Positions 33,707 through 45,096 of a stretch of 64,000 nucleotides of DNA are shown here, piece by piece. The notes beneath the pieces were generated by a model that searched no databases, was not told the DNA's origin, and saw nothing but the letters and a program-made list of their open reading frames with translations. Position 1 is the first letter of the stretch; each line of letters opens with the position of its first letter. Position numbers and translations under genes: made by a program. This stretch comes from Chloranthus sessilifolius (lineage: Eukaryota; Streptophyta; Magnoliopsida; Chloranthales; Chloranthaceae): positions 147,827,725 through 147,891,724 of the forward strand of contig CM037588.1 in the NCBI GenBank assembly GCA_021018995.1. Reading direction: 5' to 3'.

Positions 33707-36700
33707 TCACGTCGTTGGAAACAAGGCCGGATATTGTGCTCTCACATCGGCCTCTCGTTCCCAAGTAGCCTCTTCTTTTGGATGATTGTTCCACCGAACA
33801 AGCACTAAGGGAATCACTTTAGTGCGCAGTACTTGCTCTTTTCGATCCAGAATCTCCACTGGTTCCTCTACCATGCTCATGTCCTCACACATCTCTATAG
33901 GTTGCTTTCCTAACACATGAGACGGATCATTCACGTACTTTCTGAGCATCGATATGTGGAAAACATTATGTACTCGATCAAATAGCGGTGGTAAACCAAT
34001 GCGATATGCAACTTCACCTACTCGTCCCAAAATTTCAAATGGTCCAACATAACGTGGACTTAACTTCCCTCTCTTGCCAAATCGCATTACACCTTTCATA
34101 GGTGATACCTTCACAAACACATGCTCGCCCACTTTGTAGTCAACACTAGTCCGCTTCATATCGGCGTAACTTTTCTGTCTACTCTGTGCTGTCTTCAATC
34201 TTTCTCTGATAATACGGACAACGGTGGCGTTGTCTTCAAGCAGTTTCGGTCCTAATACAAACTTCTCACCTGTTTCCTCCCAATTCAGAGGTGACTTGCA
34301 TCGTCCATACAGAGCTTCATACGGTGCCATGCCAATGCTCGTTTGAAAACTGTTATTATATGCGAACTCGAGCATCGGTAGATACTCATCCCAGTATCCT
34401 TGCATATCAAGCATGCACGCTCTGAGCATGTCTTCTATTACTTGGTTCACTCGCTCTGTCTGTCCATCAGTTTGAGGATGGAAAGCTGAACTAAAATTTA
34501 GCCGTGTTCCCATTCCTTCTTGAAATTTCTTCCAAAACTTGGGCGTATATAGTGGAACACGATCCAAACTATGCTGCTTGGAATACCATGTAATCTTACA
34601 ATTTCCTTCATGTATAAATCTGCCAATCTTCCTGCTGTACATGTAGTGTTGTACGGCAAAAAGTGCGCTGATTTGGTCAATCGGTCTACGACGACCCAAA
34701 TGGCATTGTGTCTCTTGGCAGTACGGGGTAATCCAACAATGAAATCCATCGAGATCGATTCCCACTTCCATTCTGGTATTGGTAAAGGTTGCAATAGTCC
34801 CGCAGGATGTCTATGATCAACCTTCACTTGCTGACAAGTCAAACATCGTGACACATACTCAGCCACGTCTTGTTTGATCCTCTCCACCGAAATTCTTTTC
34901 AAATCTTGGTACATTTAGGTGCTACCAGGGTGGATAGCATAATTTGACTTATGAGCTTCATCAAGAATTGTTCGTCTTAGATCGGCATTGTCCGGGATGC
35001 AGAGACGGCCTTTAAACAACAAAGAACCATCTTCTTTTTCTGAGAAGTCCGACCTGATGCCTTCATTCACGTCTTGATGAATCTTTGTTAACACTGGATC
35101 TTTCATCTGTAGATCGTGGATATGCTCAAATATCACCGGCTTTCTTGATATGTTAGCCAAAAGGATCCAGGTGTCCTTTGACTCAATGTTCATCATAGGT
35201 TGCCAAGTCTTCCAATAATTTCCATCGGTGCATACCCAAAATCAAAGAAGCTAATCGAAATGAACCTTTTCGACTCAATGCATCGGCTACTACATTCGCC
35301 TTGCCAGGATGGTATTGTATGGAGCAATCGTAATCCTTGAGGAATTCCATCCATCTGCGCTGTCTCATGTTGAGCTCTTTCTGTGTAAACAGATATCGGA
35401 GGCTCTTATGATCGGTGAAAATTTCGAAGGTTTCACCATACAAGTAATGTCTCCAAATCTTTAGCGCAAAAATGACTGCTGCTAGTTCTAAGTCATGAGT
35501 CGGGTAATTTTTCTCGTGTTCTTTCAACTGTCTTGATCCGTAAGCTATCACCTTCTTGTGTTGGTTGAGCACACAACCAAGGCCATTGTATGACGCGTCG
35601 CTGTACACGGCGTATCCTCCACTGCCTGAAGGAATCGCTAACACTGGAGCCGAAGTGAGTCTCGTTTTGAGTTCTTGAAAACTCTTCTCGCATGCCTCAC
35701 TCCACTCAAACCTTGAATCTTTACGTGTCAGCTTTGTGAGAGGTCCCGATATCTTTGAAAACCCCTCAACGAAACGTCGATAATAGCCTGCTAAGCCCAG
35801 AAAACTTCGGACGTCGGTCACTGTTTTTGGTTGCTCCCATTTAACTACTGCTTCTATCTTTGCTGGATCTACCGTGACACCGTGCTTCGAGACGACATGT
35901 CCCAAAAAGCTAACTTCTTCCAACCAAAACTCACACTTGCTGAGCTTGGCGTACAATTGGTGTTCACGTAGCGTCTGTAGAGCAATCCTCAAATGTTCTT
36001 CGTGTTCTGTCTTGGATTTGGAATATATCAATATATCATCAACAAATACTACGACGCAGGAGTCCAAGTGTGGTTTAAACACTCGGTTCATCAGATCCAT
36101 AAACGACGCTGGAGCATTCGTTAATCCAAACGGCATCACAAGGAATTCATAGTGTCCATACCGTGTCCGGAAAGCTGTCTTCTGTATGTCCTCAGCTTTA
36201 ACTCGCAACTGATGATACCCAGATCTCAGGTCGATCTTAGAAAAATACCTTGCTCCTTGCAGTTGGTCGAATAGATCGTCTATTCTAGGCAAAGGGTAGC
36301 GGTTCTTCACAGTGAGTTTGTTCAATTGCCGATAGTCAATGCATAGCCGCATTGACCCATCTTTCTTCTTGACAAACAAGACCGGTGCTCCCCATGGAGA
36401 CACGCTTGGTCTAACAAACCCCTTGTCCATAAGCTCTTGTAGTTGTTCCTTCAATTCCTTTAACTCAGCGGGAGCCATTCTATAAGGTGCTTTCGAAATA
36501 GGCTCCGTTCCTGGTGCTAAGTCAATGGCGAATTCTACTTCTCTTTCTGGAGGTAATCCAGGCAATTCTTCTGGAAACACGTCGGTAAGTCTCGCATAAC
36601 CGCTATCTCGTAAATGACGTTCTTTTCCTCCTTGTCCTCCTTTAAGAAAGCTGCAACCCTTATCATCATTTTCTCGGCCCTTCATCTTGAGATCAAGGTA

Positions 36701-37089
36701 CGATGACGACCTCCTCCTTGAAACCGAAATGATCTTCTTGTGTTGGGTCCAAAATGACTACCTTGTTCTTGCAGTCAGCAGTGACAATGCTGTAATCGGT
36801 CCATGCCAAGGATCACATCAAACCCTTGCATGTCTAATAAGACCAACTTTGCTTCCAATTCATGCACTTCTAAGTCTTGAATCGCTACGATGATGGATTT
36901 AAGCTAACTCCGTGTCTACTAACTCTCCAGTCGGAATAGACACAGATAGGACGAAATCCAACGTCTCTGGGACAATCTTCATCTTCTTAGCGAAACGTGG
37001 AGTGACGAATGAGTGGGTAGACCCAGGGTCTATCAACACTCTAGCGTCATATCCACCGAAGCATCCTTTTTCATATATATTTAGAGTAC
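33707..37089 (-). pseudogene. Element D pol: protease, RT, RNase H, integrase, chromodomain
   Basis: Starts at the intron acceptor with GTLNIYEKG. Protease active site LIDPGSTHSFV; frameshift near 36900. A 500-codon open frame (36685-35183) carries RT and RNase [26 protein letters not shown] at residues 214-217, and RNase H residues in YSDAS (about 363), HDLE (about 400), FTDHKSL (about 424) and VVADALSR (about 468). Integrase follows (35196-33718) with the zinc-binding region, then TAA at 34915 replacing a Lys codon, MDFIVGLP, a frameshift near 34570, TDGQTERVNQ, GPFEILGRVGEVAYRIGL and chromodomain VLVRWNNHPKEEATWEREADV. No intron interrupts integrase (DYKVGEHVF is continuous). Few lesions compared with A and B. 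Confidence 0.92.
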
Positions 37090-37261
37090 CTATAGTATAC
37101 ATACACACATACAATAATTTACACATCAATTTACACCCTCAATTTATATACAGCTTTTTGTATACAAGTGAATAATCTATTCAATTCCTAATGTATGCTC
37201 CTTCTCTATCTAAAGTTTTAATGAAATGGAAATTTTTCTTTAATTTTAAAAGGAATCTCAC
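37090..37261 (-). other. Intron at the gag/protease junction of element D
   Basis: 172 nt, donor CAAG|GTGAGA (close to the plant consensus) and acceptor ACTATAG|GTACTC. Splicing joins HDVIQ-G to TLNIYEKG in phase, the same site as in B and C. It is AT-rich with CA repeats near the acceptor. Confidence 0.8.
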
Positions 37262-38624
37262 CTTGGATGACGTCATGCACGTTCCCTGCTTCCTGAGCAG
37301 TGACTGCATAGGCTCTCCCCTGGATGATCGGTTTCCTTGCTTGAATTGGTCGTGGTGCTGCAACTGAAACCGTCTTTCTCTTATCTGGCTCGGGGCAATC
37401 CTTGATCAAGTGGCCCACCTTGCCACATCGGAAACAGCCCCTAGTTCCCAATCTGATCCCTTTGTTCTATGAGGCTTGCCACACTTTCATAAGTCTCAGA
37501 AGTGCGAAGAAAGACGAGAACCCGTGTGATAGTGGCACGAGACATGGCGGGGCTCTCATAGCGAATAGGTCTCCCAAGCAAGTAATGGAAACCTCTGTGT
37601 GGTGTTGTTGTTGTTATTGGCCGGTCTTAAACCCCTTGAACTGTGGTCTCGATTACGGCCCATGAACCTCGGCTTTTTGTTCACCGGTTCATAGTGCCGT
37701 TCTTCCTTGTTCATTTCCTCCTCTCACGCTTCTCTCTCTGTCTATCTCTATTATTGTTCTCCTCTTCTACAACCAATGCTTTGCTCATGACCTCTTCATA
37801 GGTCCTCGGTTGAAATGGAGCTACGCCTCCCCTAACCCGGCTTCAAACCTTGAAAACCTCTTGGACTTCATCACTTCAGAAGCGACGTAATCCGGAGCAA
37901 AACGGGCAAGTCGTAGAAACTCTACCCCGTATTCTCTCACTGTCATTCTCCCTTGTACTAACTGCAAAAATTGTATCTCAAGTTGATTCCTCACCACTTC
38001 CGGAAAATATTGTTTGTTGAACTCCTCAACAAACTCCTCCCAAGTCCATGGCAACTCTGGGGTCTCCTGAGCCCGAGTCCGTATCACGGACTTCCACCAA
38101 GGCCCAGCCTCCCCATCCAACATGTAAGCTGCCCATCTTACACTCTCGTCTTCCGTGCAAGTTAGCACGCTAAAGACTTTCTCCATCTCCATCAGCCAGT
38201 TCTCAGCGGCCATTGTGTCTGCCTGCCCAGAAAATGAAGGAGGTCTCATCCTCCTAAATTCTGTAAAAGATGAGGGCAAAGGCAACGCAGGTCCTACAGG
38301 TGGTGTAGGTGGCTGTTGTTCTCTTGATGCATGAGCTGCAAAGGATGCTGCTTGTTGTGCCATGGCAGCTGCCATAGTCTCCATAGTGTGCATCATCCTT
38401 TGTCGCTCTTCTCTATCTTCTTGTCTTTCTCTCAATCTTTCTTGCTCTCTCAGATCTTGATCCTGATGATCTCGATCCTCTTCCTCATGCTGTCTGCTAC
38501 TACTGCCCCCTGGGGCCTCGTTACCTCCTAAAGGCACTCTGTTTGTAGGAGAGATGTAACCATCTCCACTACGTAAACTCCTTTGATGGTCTCCCCTTGG
38601 TCGGCCTCTTCCTCTAGCTGACAT
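37262..38624 (-). pseudogene. Element D gag
   Basis: ATG at 38624 (MSARGRGRPRGDHQRS), open for 267 codons. A Gln/Arg/Glu-rich coiled-coil region (about residues 45-85) is followed by the capsid core FTEFRRMRPPSFSGQ...WWKSVIRTRAQETPELPWTW and FLRLARFAPDYV. A one-base loss near 37830 shifts the frame, and later indels near 37480-37680 break the region before the zinc knuckle (CFRCGKVGHLIKDC, near 37440-37400). It ends RAYAVTAQEAGNVHDVIQG at the intron donor. Confidence 0.88.
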
Positions 38625-38712
38625 TGCGGCTGCATTTGAAACTAAAGTTTCGTTAGCAGAAGCCCCTATGTTCTGACGAAAGAACCCTTGTCAGAATTGC
38701 TAAAAGAAAATA

Positions 38713-38724
38713 GCTCTGATACCA
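38713..38724 (-). other. Element D primer binding site
   Basis: TGGTATCAGAGC on the minus strand, two bases inside the 5' LTR. It matches the standard initiator tRNA-Met complement. Confidence 0.92.
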
Positions 38725-38726
38725 AC

Positions 38727-41329
38727 TGTGACAGCCCGGATTTCGGCACCCCGAAACCCGTGCCATCAGCACGATCATCTTGACCGTGCCCCTCAACTAT
38801 GCACGGAACACTGGTATATCAAGCATAAAATAAATAAGAACATCTTGCGGAATTTAAATCTACATAAAAACACTTCTCAAAAGACAGTTCTACCCTCATG
38901 CCTCTGCATGAAGGGAGAACCGATCCGAACCATCGATGATAACCATCATCATGGATGGTTCGCCCAAAAGAATACTCTGATATCCATATACACAAGGTTT
39001 AATCAAAAACCAGGCTTGACATACCAAGCCGTACAATCTCGAACTAAAACTCTTCAAAGTCGCATGAGTCCTCAGAAGAAGTCCTCCGAGGTGGCTCTAA
39101 CTCCTCGCCGGCCGCCAGGTCCGACTCGCCGGGATCAGTGTCTCCTGAAGCCGCGGCAGTTGCCAATAGTGGACCTGCGATGTATAGTCTATAGGGTGAG
39201 CTACATCCTAGCTCAATAGGGAACAAACACTGTTGAACATATAAATTATAACTCACATATATTCTAAGATACATCATGCATGATGTATCTATGCAGTTGT
39301 TGATGAAACAGTTAAAAAGCATTTCGTTTTACTGTTGATTTCTTATATTTTCATTTACTCATGAATAATGCTGAAAAGGCCTAAAGCAAAACTTAAACTT
39401 TCAACTTAAGTAATCCCCGAGCAATATAGCATCGAGCCCCGATGAGATACCCTTCATCGTCATCTATATAGACAGTTTTAATGTATTCCCTGGGAATACC
39501 ATATAGTACCCAAGCCCCTTTCCTGGGATTGGTGGCGGGGTTTCACTTGTCTCAACCACCACCCCTGGGGTGTACTTCCTATGTACGGATAAGCCTCCGT
39601 ACTGGCCCACGGTTTCGCCGCCGTATCGGTCACGGATATCCTGCCGTGTCAGTCGTGGATATCCCGCCACGTCGGTGGGGTAACCTATCAAACCTCAAAT
39701 AAAAAAAATATCGGTGCCTTACATATAGTTATTCACCGTGTAAGTGTGCTATCTTATATCAGTTAGGCCCTATCAAGCATGATTCAATCCTTGGATACAT
39801 CCACAGGATGTATCCATTCACTTGCATCACACCGATGCTCTTTTCTCTTACTTCTTCATCCCACGGGATGGCTCATTAGTTTACTCTTATGAATATCACA
39901 CACACACTTTTCACAATTCTTTAGCGAAAAATATTTGAATGGAAATTTATATCACTACATACATGCTCTTGTAAAATAAGGTACATGTTCAAGGTGTTCC
40001 CTACCTTAGGTCTCTATCGATTTAATGCATCAAGGTCCCACTCGGCTCCTTGTGCCCACTTCCATACGTATCACCTATGATACCATTAAACACACTAAAA
40101 CGTCACAAAGATGTAATGAATAAGTCTCAAGACCCCCCTAGAGTCTTGAAGTAAGAATCAAAAGTCCACAAAGTTTACTACAGACGATTAATCGATTTCC
40201 AAAATCCATTAATCGAAAGTAAATATCGATTAATCGAAATAATTTCGATTAATCGAAATTCTCCTTTTCGCATAGTCCATTCTCAGTTCGAACAGTCGAG
40301 TTTTCATTCGATTAATCGAATCCAATTTCGATTAATCGAAATTCTTCTTTTCGCAAAGGAAATTCACTGTTCGAACAGTCGAGTTTTCATTCGAATAATC
40401 GAATCCAATTTCGATTAATCCAAATCCTTCTTTTCGCAGTAGACCCAATCGCTCAATTTGAGTTTCACAAGTTGATTAATCGATTCCAAATCGATTAATC
40501 GAAAACCAAAAATCGATTAATCGAAATCCCATTTCGATTAGTCGATTTTTCCTCAAGTCATTTCCTTTAACCCCTGGGGTCCACTGGAGGTTCTCAGTCG
40601 ATTAATCGATTCCCAAATCGATCAATCGAAATCCAAAGTCGATTAATCGAAATTCAATTCGATTAATCGAAATCGGGGTCCTCCGACCCTTCAACTTCCT
40701 GGCCAATTTCGATTAATCGAAACCCAATTTCGATTAATCGAAATTGTCAGATTCAGCCCTTTTCGAGCTGTTCTTCCCAATCTTTTTTTCCATACTTTTT
40801 CTTCTATTTTTCTAAGCCATTATCCTATGATTTAACCCACATTTTACTGCAACTTAACCCCTATAATCTATGCATCTTATTTACGAAAATTTTACCTTGA
40901 ATAGCTCTCAAGTTGATTTCAAATCTAGGGTTGGAAGGCTAGGGTTCCAGCTTTGGTTTCTAACGGATTCCTTGCGTCAAATCCGGCCTCTTTAATGCTT
41001 GAATCCTTCTTCCAATCGCCCACAATAACTCCTCTCTTACTCCTCTCTCTTTCTCTCTCTTCTTTACTCTCTCAACCACCAAAACATGAAAGTTAGGGTT
41101 TTCAACCCTTTTTATCTTATCTCTTTTCTCGGTGTGGAGCACATACACACTCATCAGTGTATGCCACTCTACACACTCCTCTATCTCTCCACTCTTCTAC
41201 ACTGGTTCACACATCACATTCGCTCATCTCACCATAAGTTTATCAATGAACTATCTCATGGTCAAACCTAAGACCAATCGGGCACGGATCCCGAGGTCCT
41301 TGTTTGACGTGCTTGTTCGGGTTATTACA
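38727..41329 (-). repeat. Element D 5' LTR
   Basis: 2603 bp. On the minus strand, about 220 bp in, a weak TATA-like GATAAAAAGGG (about 41106-41118) precedes AAACCCTAAC. The palindrome array (40184-40745, about 18 copies) would then lie in the transcribed leader. Confidence 0.94.
40184..40745. repeat. TTCGATTAATCGAA array in element D 5' LTR
   Basis: About 18 copies, the counterpart of 29674-30215 and slightly better preserved. Decayed forms include CCATTAATCG, CGAATAATCG and CGATTAGTCG. Confidence 0.93.
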
Positions 41330-42963
41330 GACTCGGCCCAATACCTCGAAAGGTCCAACATAGCGCGGACTCAGCTTCCCACGCTTCCCAAAAGGCATCA
41401 CGCCTTTTGTAGGAGAGATTTTGACAAATGCGTTATCTCCCACCTTAAACTCAACATGGTTTCTTTTCAGATCAGCGTAGCTCTTCTCGCGGATTAACCG
41501 AACTGTCTCGGTTGTATTCTCCACGATCTCGGGACCTAAAATGAGTTTCTCACCCACTTCTTCCCAATTAAGCGGAGACCTGCACCGTCGTCCATACAAA
41601 GCTTCGTAGGGTGCCATGCCGATGCTAGCCTGGTAACTGTTATTGTAGGCGAACTCGATCAGCGATAAATGTTGGTCCCATGACCCCTGAAAATCCAACA
41701 TGCAAGCACGTAACATATCTTCTATAATCTGATTCACCCTCTCACCGCCGCCGATGCGAGGATGGAATGCTGTACTATACTCGAGCCTATAGCCCATTCC
41801 TTCTTCAAATCGTTGCCAAAACTGAGATGTGTACATCGGGTCTCTATCGGATACGATACTGACCGGTATACCATGCAACCTAACTATCTCCTTGATGTAT
41901 AATTCTGCGAGCTTGTTGGCGGTATACGACATATTATAAGGAAGGAAGTGTGCGGACTTAGTCAATCGATCCACAATGACCCAGATGGCATTGTATTTTC
42001 TTAATGTTCTTGGCAATCCTAAAATAAAGTCCATAGAAATGGCCTCCCATTTTCACTCAGGTATCGGTAGTGGTTGCAACAGTCCTGCCGGATTTCGATG
42101 ATCCACCTTTACTTGCTGACACACAAGACATCTCGAGACCTACACAGCGACATCTTTCTTTAAACCTCTCCACCAGAAGCTTTTCTTTAAGTCCTGGTAC
42201 ATCTTGGTACTGCCAGGGTGAATAGCGTACATAGACTTATGAGCCTCTTCCAAAATAGTGTCCCGAAGCTCAGTACTAGTTGGTACGCATACTCGGTTTC
42301 TAAACAATAAAGTGTCATCATCTTTGATAGAAAAATCTATTTTGCTTCCCCCAATCACATCCCGTCTGATAGCCATAAGTTTATCATCCGTCATCTGAAG
42401 TCTGCGAATGTTCTCATAAAGGGTGGAACGAATCACCAGTGTAGCCATTAACGCACCTGAACCTTTTACATCAAATCTCATGCTACTTAGAGTCATATCT
42501 TCCAAGTAGGGCAGATAACCACAACACCCGTTCCTCATCATACGGTCTGCTCGAATGGCAGAGATAAACGGTATCACACAAGATTTGACTCCGCAAAATT
42601 AAAAAGATTTTCTCTTCGGCGGGCGGAATGTTACAATCTTTCGAAGACAATCCACGCTCGCATGGTAAGTAGATAACCAATCCATCCCTAGTATCACGTG
42701 GAACCCTTCCATGCTCAAAATGATCAAATCAGCCACTGTCTCGTGGTCTACGATCATCACAATCACTGATTGACACATAGTATCGGTGCTCACTGAGTTG
42801 CCCGTAGGAATTGACACTGCCAAGATGAAATCAAGGGCCTTGGGAATGATTCCCAACTTCTCAGCGAACAATAGAGTAACAAAAGAATGTGTAGACCCAG
42901 GGTCTATCAACACTCGCGCTTCAGTTTTGCTTACATCGCTCCCCCGATGCATAAAAAGGGTAC
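41330..42963 (-). pseudogene. Element C protease joined to integrase; RT and RNase H deleted
   Basis: Read from 42963 down. TLFMHRGSD, then protease LIDPGSTHSFVTLLF and MEGFHVILGMDWLSTYHASVDCL, a stop near 42598, then NGCCGYLPYLEDM runs without a break into MRFDVKGSGALMATLV, the start of integrase. In B these points are about 1.4 kb apart, and all of RT and RNase H lies between them. Integrase continues with [32 protein letters not shown], a damaged TDGQTE motif (near 41745-41760) and GPFEVLGR, then stops at the D insertion. A 45-bp loss removes residues before KSYADLKRNH (near 41487). It could not reverse-transcribe itself. Confidence 0.9.
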
Positions 42964-43101
42964 CTTAGTTTAGACAAGCGTTTCAATTAAAAGTTTCTAA
43001 GCATGTGTATTCATCCATAACTTATTAACAAAATTTATTAAATATCAAGCAATTATATATAACACATAAAATAAGAAGACATCTCAACTTTTAATAATGC
43101 C
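42964..43101 (-). other. GC-AG intron at the gag/protease junction of element C
   Basis: 138 nt. Donor CAAG|GCATTA, acceptor ACTAAG|GTACCC. It aligns with the intron of B (GTATCATTAAAG versus GCATTATTAAAAG), and the +2 T is a C here. It could be a tolerated GC donor or a disabling mutation. Confidence 0.7.
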
Positions 43102-43686
43102 TTGGATCACGTCGTTCGATGTTTCGGCTTCTTGAGCCATCACGGCATAAGCTCGACCTTGAACAGTAGGTCAGGTTGATTTCTGAGTAGAAGCCGAATT
43201 AGTTCTTCCCTTGTCCTCCTGAGGACAATCCTTAACCATGTGTCCGATTGTGCCACACCGAAAACACGCTCCAGTGTTCCTCCTACAATCATCGGTCTTG
43301 TGTGATTTCCCGCACCTTAGGCACATAGTGACCGAAACAAAAGATGGTGCACGAGAGGATCCCTGTGCCACTGAAGCTCCACTAGCATTAGAACCCACTG
43401 GTCGTACGGATTGCACAGGTGATGATGCTGCCAATCTCTGATAAGGGGTCGGTCCAGAAGAAAATGTTGGTCTAGAAAATGCAGGTTGAATAAGGTTCAC
43501 TGGCGGCTTTGTAAACTTTGCCCTCTTATTTTCATAAGTACCTGACTGCCCTTGTACAACCCTGTCCTTGTTCGGCTGACTGCTTCTCAAAAACCGCTTT
43601 TGAATTTCTTCCTCTGCTATGAGGGCCTTTGACAGTACTCCTCCATATGTTTCCATTTCTCACATAGCCACGCTCTCCTGTATACT
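43102..43686 (-). pseudogene. Element C gag, C-terminal part (nucleocapsid)
   Basis: Runs from the E insertion (codons IQESVAM) through GGVLSKALIAEEEIQK to zinc-knuckle boxes (CLRCGKSHKTDDC and CFRCGTIGHMVKDC) and ends NDVIQG at the intron. Stops occur near 43658 (AM*EME) and 43170. ATACT at 43682-43686 is the left TSD of E. Confidence 0.9.
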
Positions 43687-45096
43687 TGATCGATTTAGAA
43701 TGTAACCCTTGCAAGTGCACAAGATCTATTGCAGTATGGCAAGAACAGGGGTGTCGAACCCACAGGGAAACGTGAATTTTTAATTAATTCTTTTAGAGAT
43801 TTTAAAAACGTCCCTAAGGAAGTACCAAAGGGCAGATTCAATTTTACCAAAAACTTAACGCACTTTTCCTAAATGCAGAAAAATAAATTAATCTAAACAA
43901 TTAATTACTGATAAATCTACGAACAATATTAAAATGAGATCAAGGAATATGCTACCCTTATTCGCACTTTTCTATCATTAAAACCCACGGTTTCATTAAA
44001 TCATCATTCACACCATCATTCATCTAGAAAATGACTTGAAATAAAATATGATCATCAATCCGCATACCCTATCTAAAAACAATGACTCAAATTTCCTAAC
44101 ATTGCGGTATGAGTCATGTAAAAGCATAGCGATCTCATGATATTTAGATCACGACAATCAAGACATAATCGCTCTACAAATTTCTAGATCACTGCAGTCC
44201 AGGATCTACCGATTACGGCCGTTGATACGCGCAATCAACGGTCATAACAAAGCATTTAAAATATTTTCAATCACACAAACTTTGAGCAAAACGATTCCAT
44301 GATAACAATAATAGACTGTGGTATTAATCATAAACATAGGTACTTATCTGGGATCGATCTTCCCCGATTCATCGATTTAGCCGCTCATCTTTGGTGTTTG
44401 ATCTCCTTTTCTTTCAAAGTCATTCCTCTTTATTTCTTCCAAAAGATATTTGCAATTGTTTTTCCTAAATACAATCTATGAATTTCTCAGAAAAAATAAT
44501 GCAAATCCTAGGTACACCCACCCTGAATAAACCCTAGAAGAAGGAGAGAAGAAGACTTGAAAAGATGAAGAAAATATTCCCCCAAAGTGAAGAGCCCTAA
44601 AAACTAAAAAGAAAGAATGAATAATATTCTAATTGCCAAAATCCTCCTAAGAAACTCGTGGCTTCCCTTTTTATAATAGCCTAACCCCAATACCTCTCTC
44701 GATTGACATCTAAGAGTAATTTTCGTGAATTCCCGCCTAGCTTTGCATCAGATACTGCCTCGGTATTTTGCTCATAATTTTCTGTACCGAACTCGGATTG
44801 AGGTGATTCTTGAAGCGTTGGAAAGCTGACGACGAGCTCTACAACTTTTATGTTTTAGCAATTTCCTGAATCTGACGTCTTGAAGGTCCAAATTGAGCTG
44901 CAAGTCGCACTAAGTTCTCAATGACCCAAAATAGCAGTGTTTTGACATTATTTTCGGGATTCTTGGGCTGTTTTAGAAACTTGAGTATGTTACCAAGAAA
45001 CACTTCAAATCTAGCAAATCTCATCAGATAGCCTTCATCGGACGGCTAAATATAGGTATTTAGGGGTGAAATATCATCATATTTCACTACTCATCA
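43687..45096 (-). repeat. Element E 3' LTR
   Basis: 1410 bp. Next to it on the inner side, TTTGGGGGTG on the minus strand (45097-45106) is the polypurine tract. It contains the block shared with the LTRs of C (44757-44859), in the opposite orientation relative to transcription. Confidence 0.92.
44757..44859. repeat. LTR block shared by elements E and C
   Basis: About 105 bp whose reverse complement aligns with C LTR copies at about 21052-21165 and 21266-21380. Shared runs include ACATAAAAGTTGTAGA, AGCTTTCCAACGC and CCGAGTTCGG/CGGAGTTCGG. Its second E copy is at 54676-54778. Confidence 0.8.

Larger units (their letters stand above)
28203..41329 (-). mobile_element. Element D: near-complete Tekay-like retrotransposon with extra ORF and palindrome arrays
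   Basis: 13.1 kb, TSD GACTC (28198-28202 and 41330-41334), inserted in element C's integrase. On the minus strand: 5' LTR (41329-38727), PBS TGGTATCAGAGC, gag, intron, protease, RT/RNase H, integrase, chromodomain, palindrome array, internal promoter, aORF, polypurine tract, 3' LTR (30786-28203). It is the best preserved element here: RT/RNase H and most of the aORF are open. It has only a few frameshifts and one stop in integrase. Confidence 0.95.
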
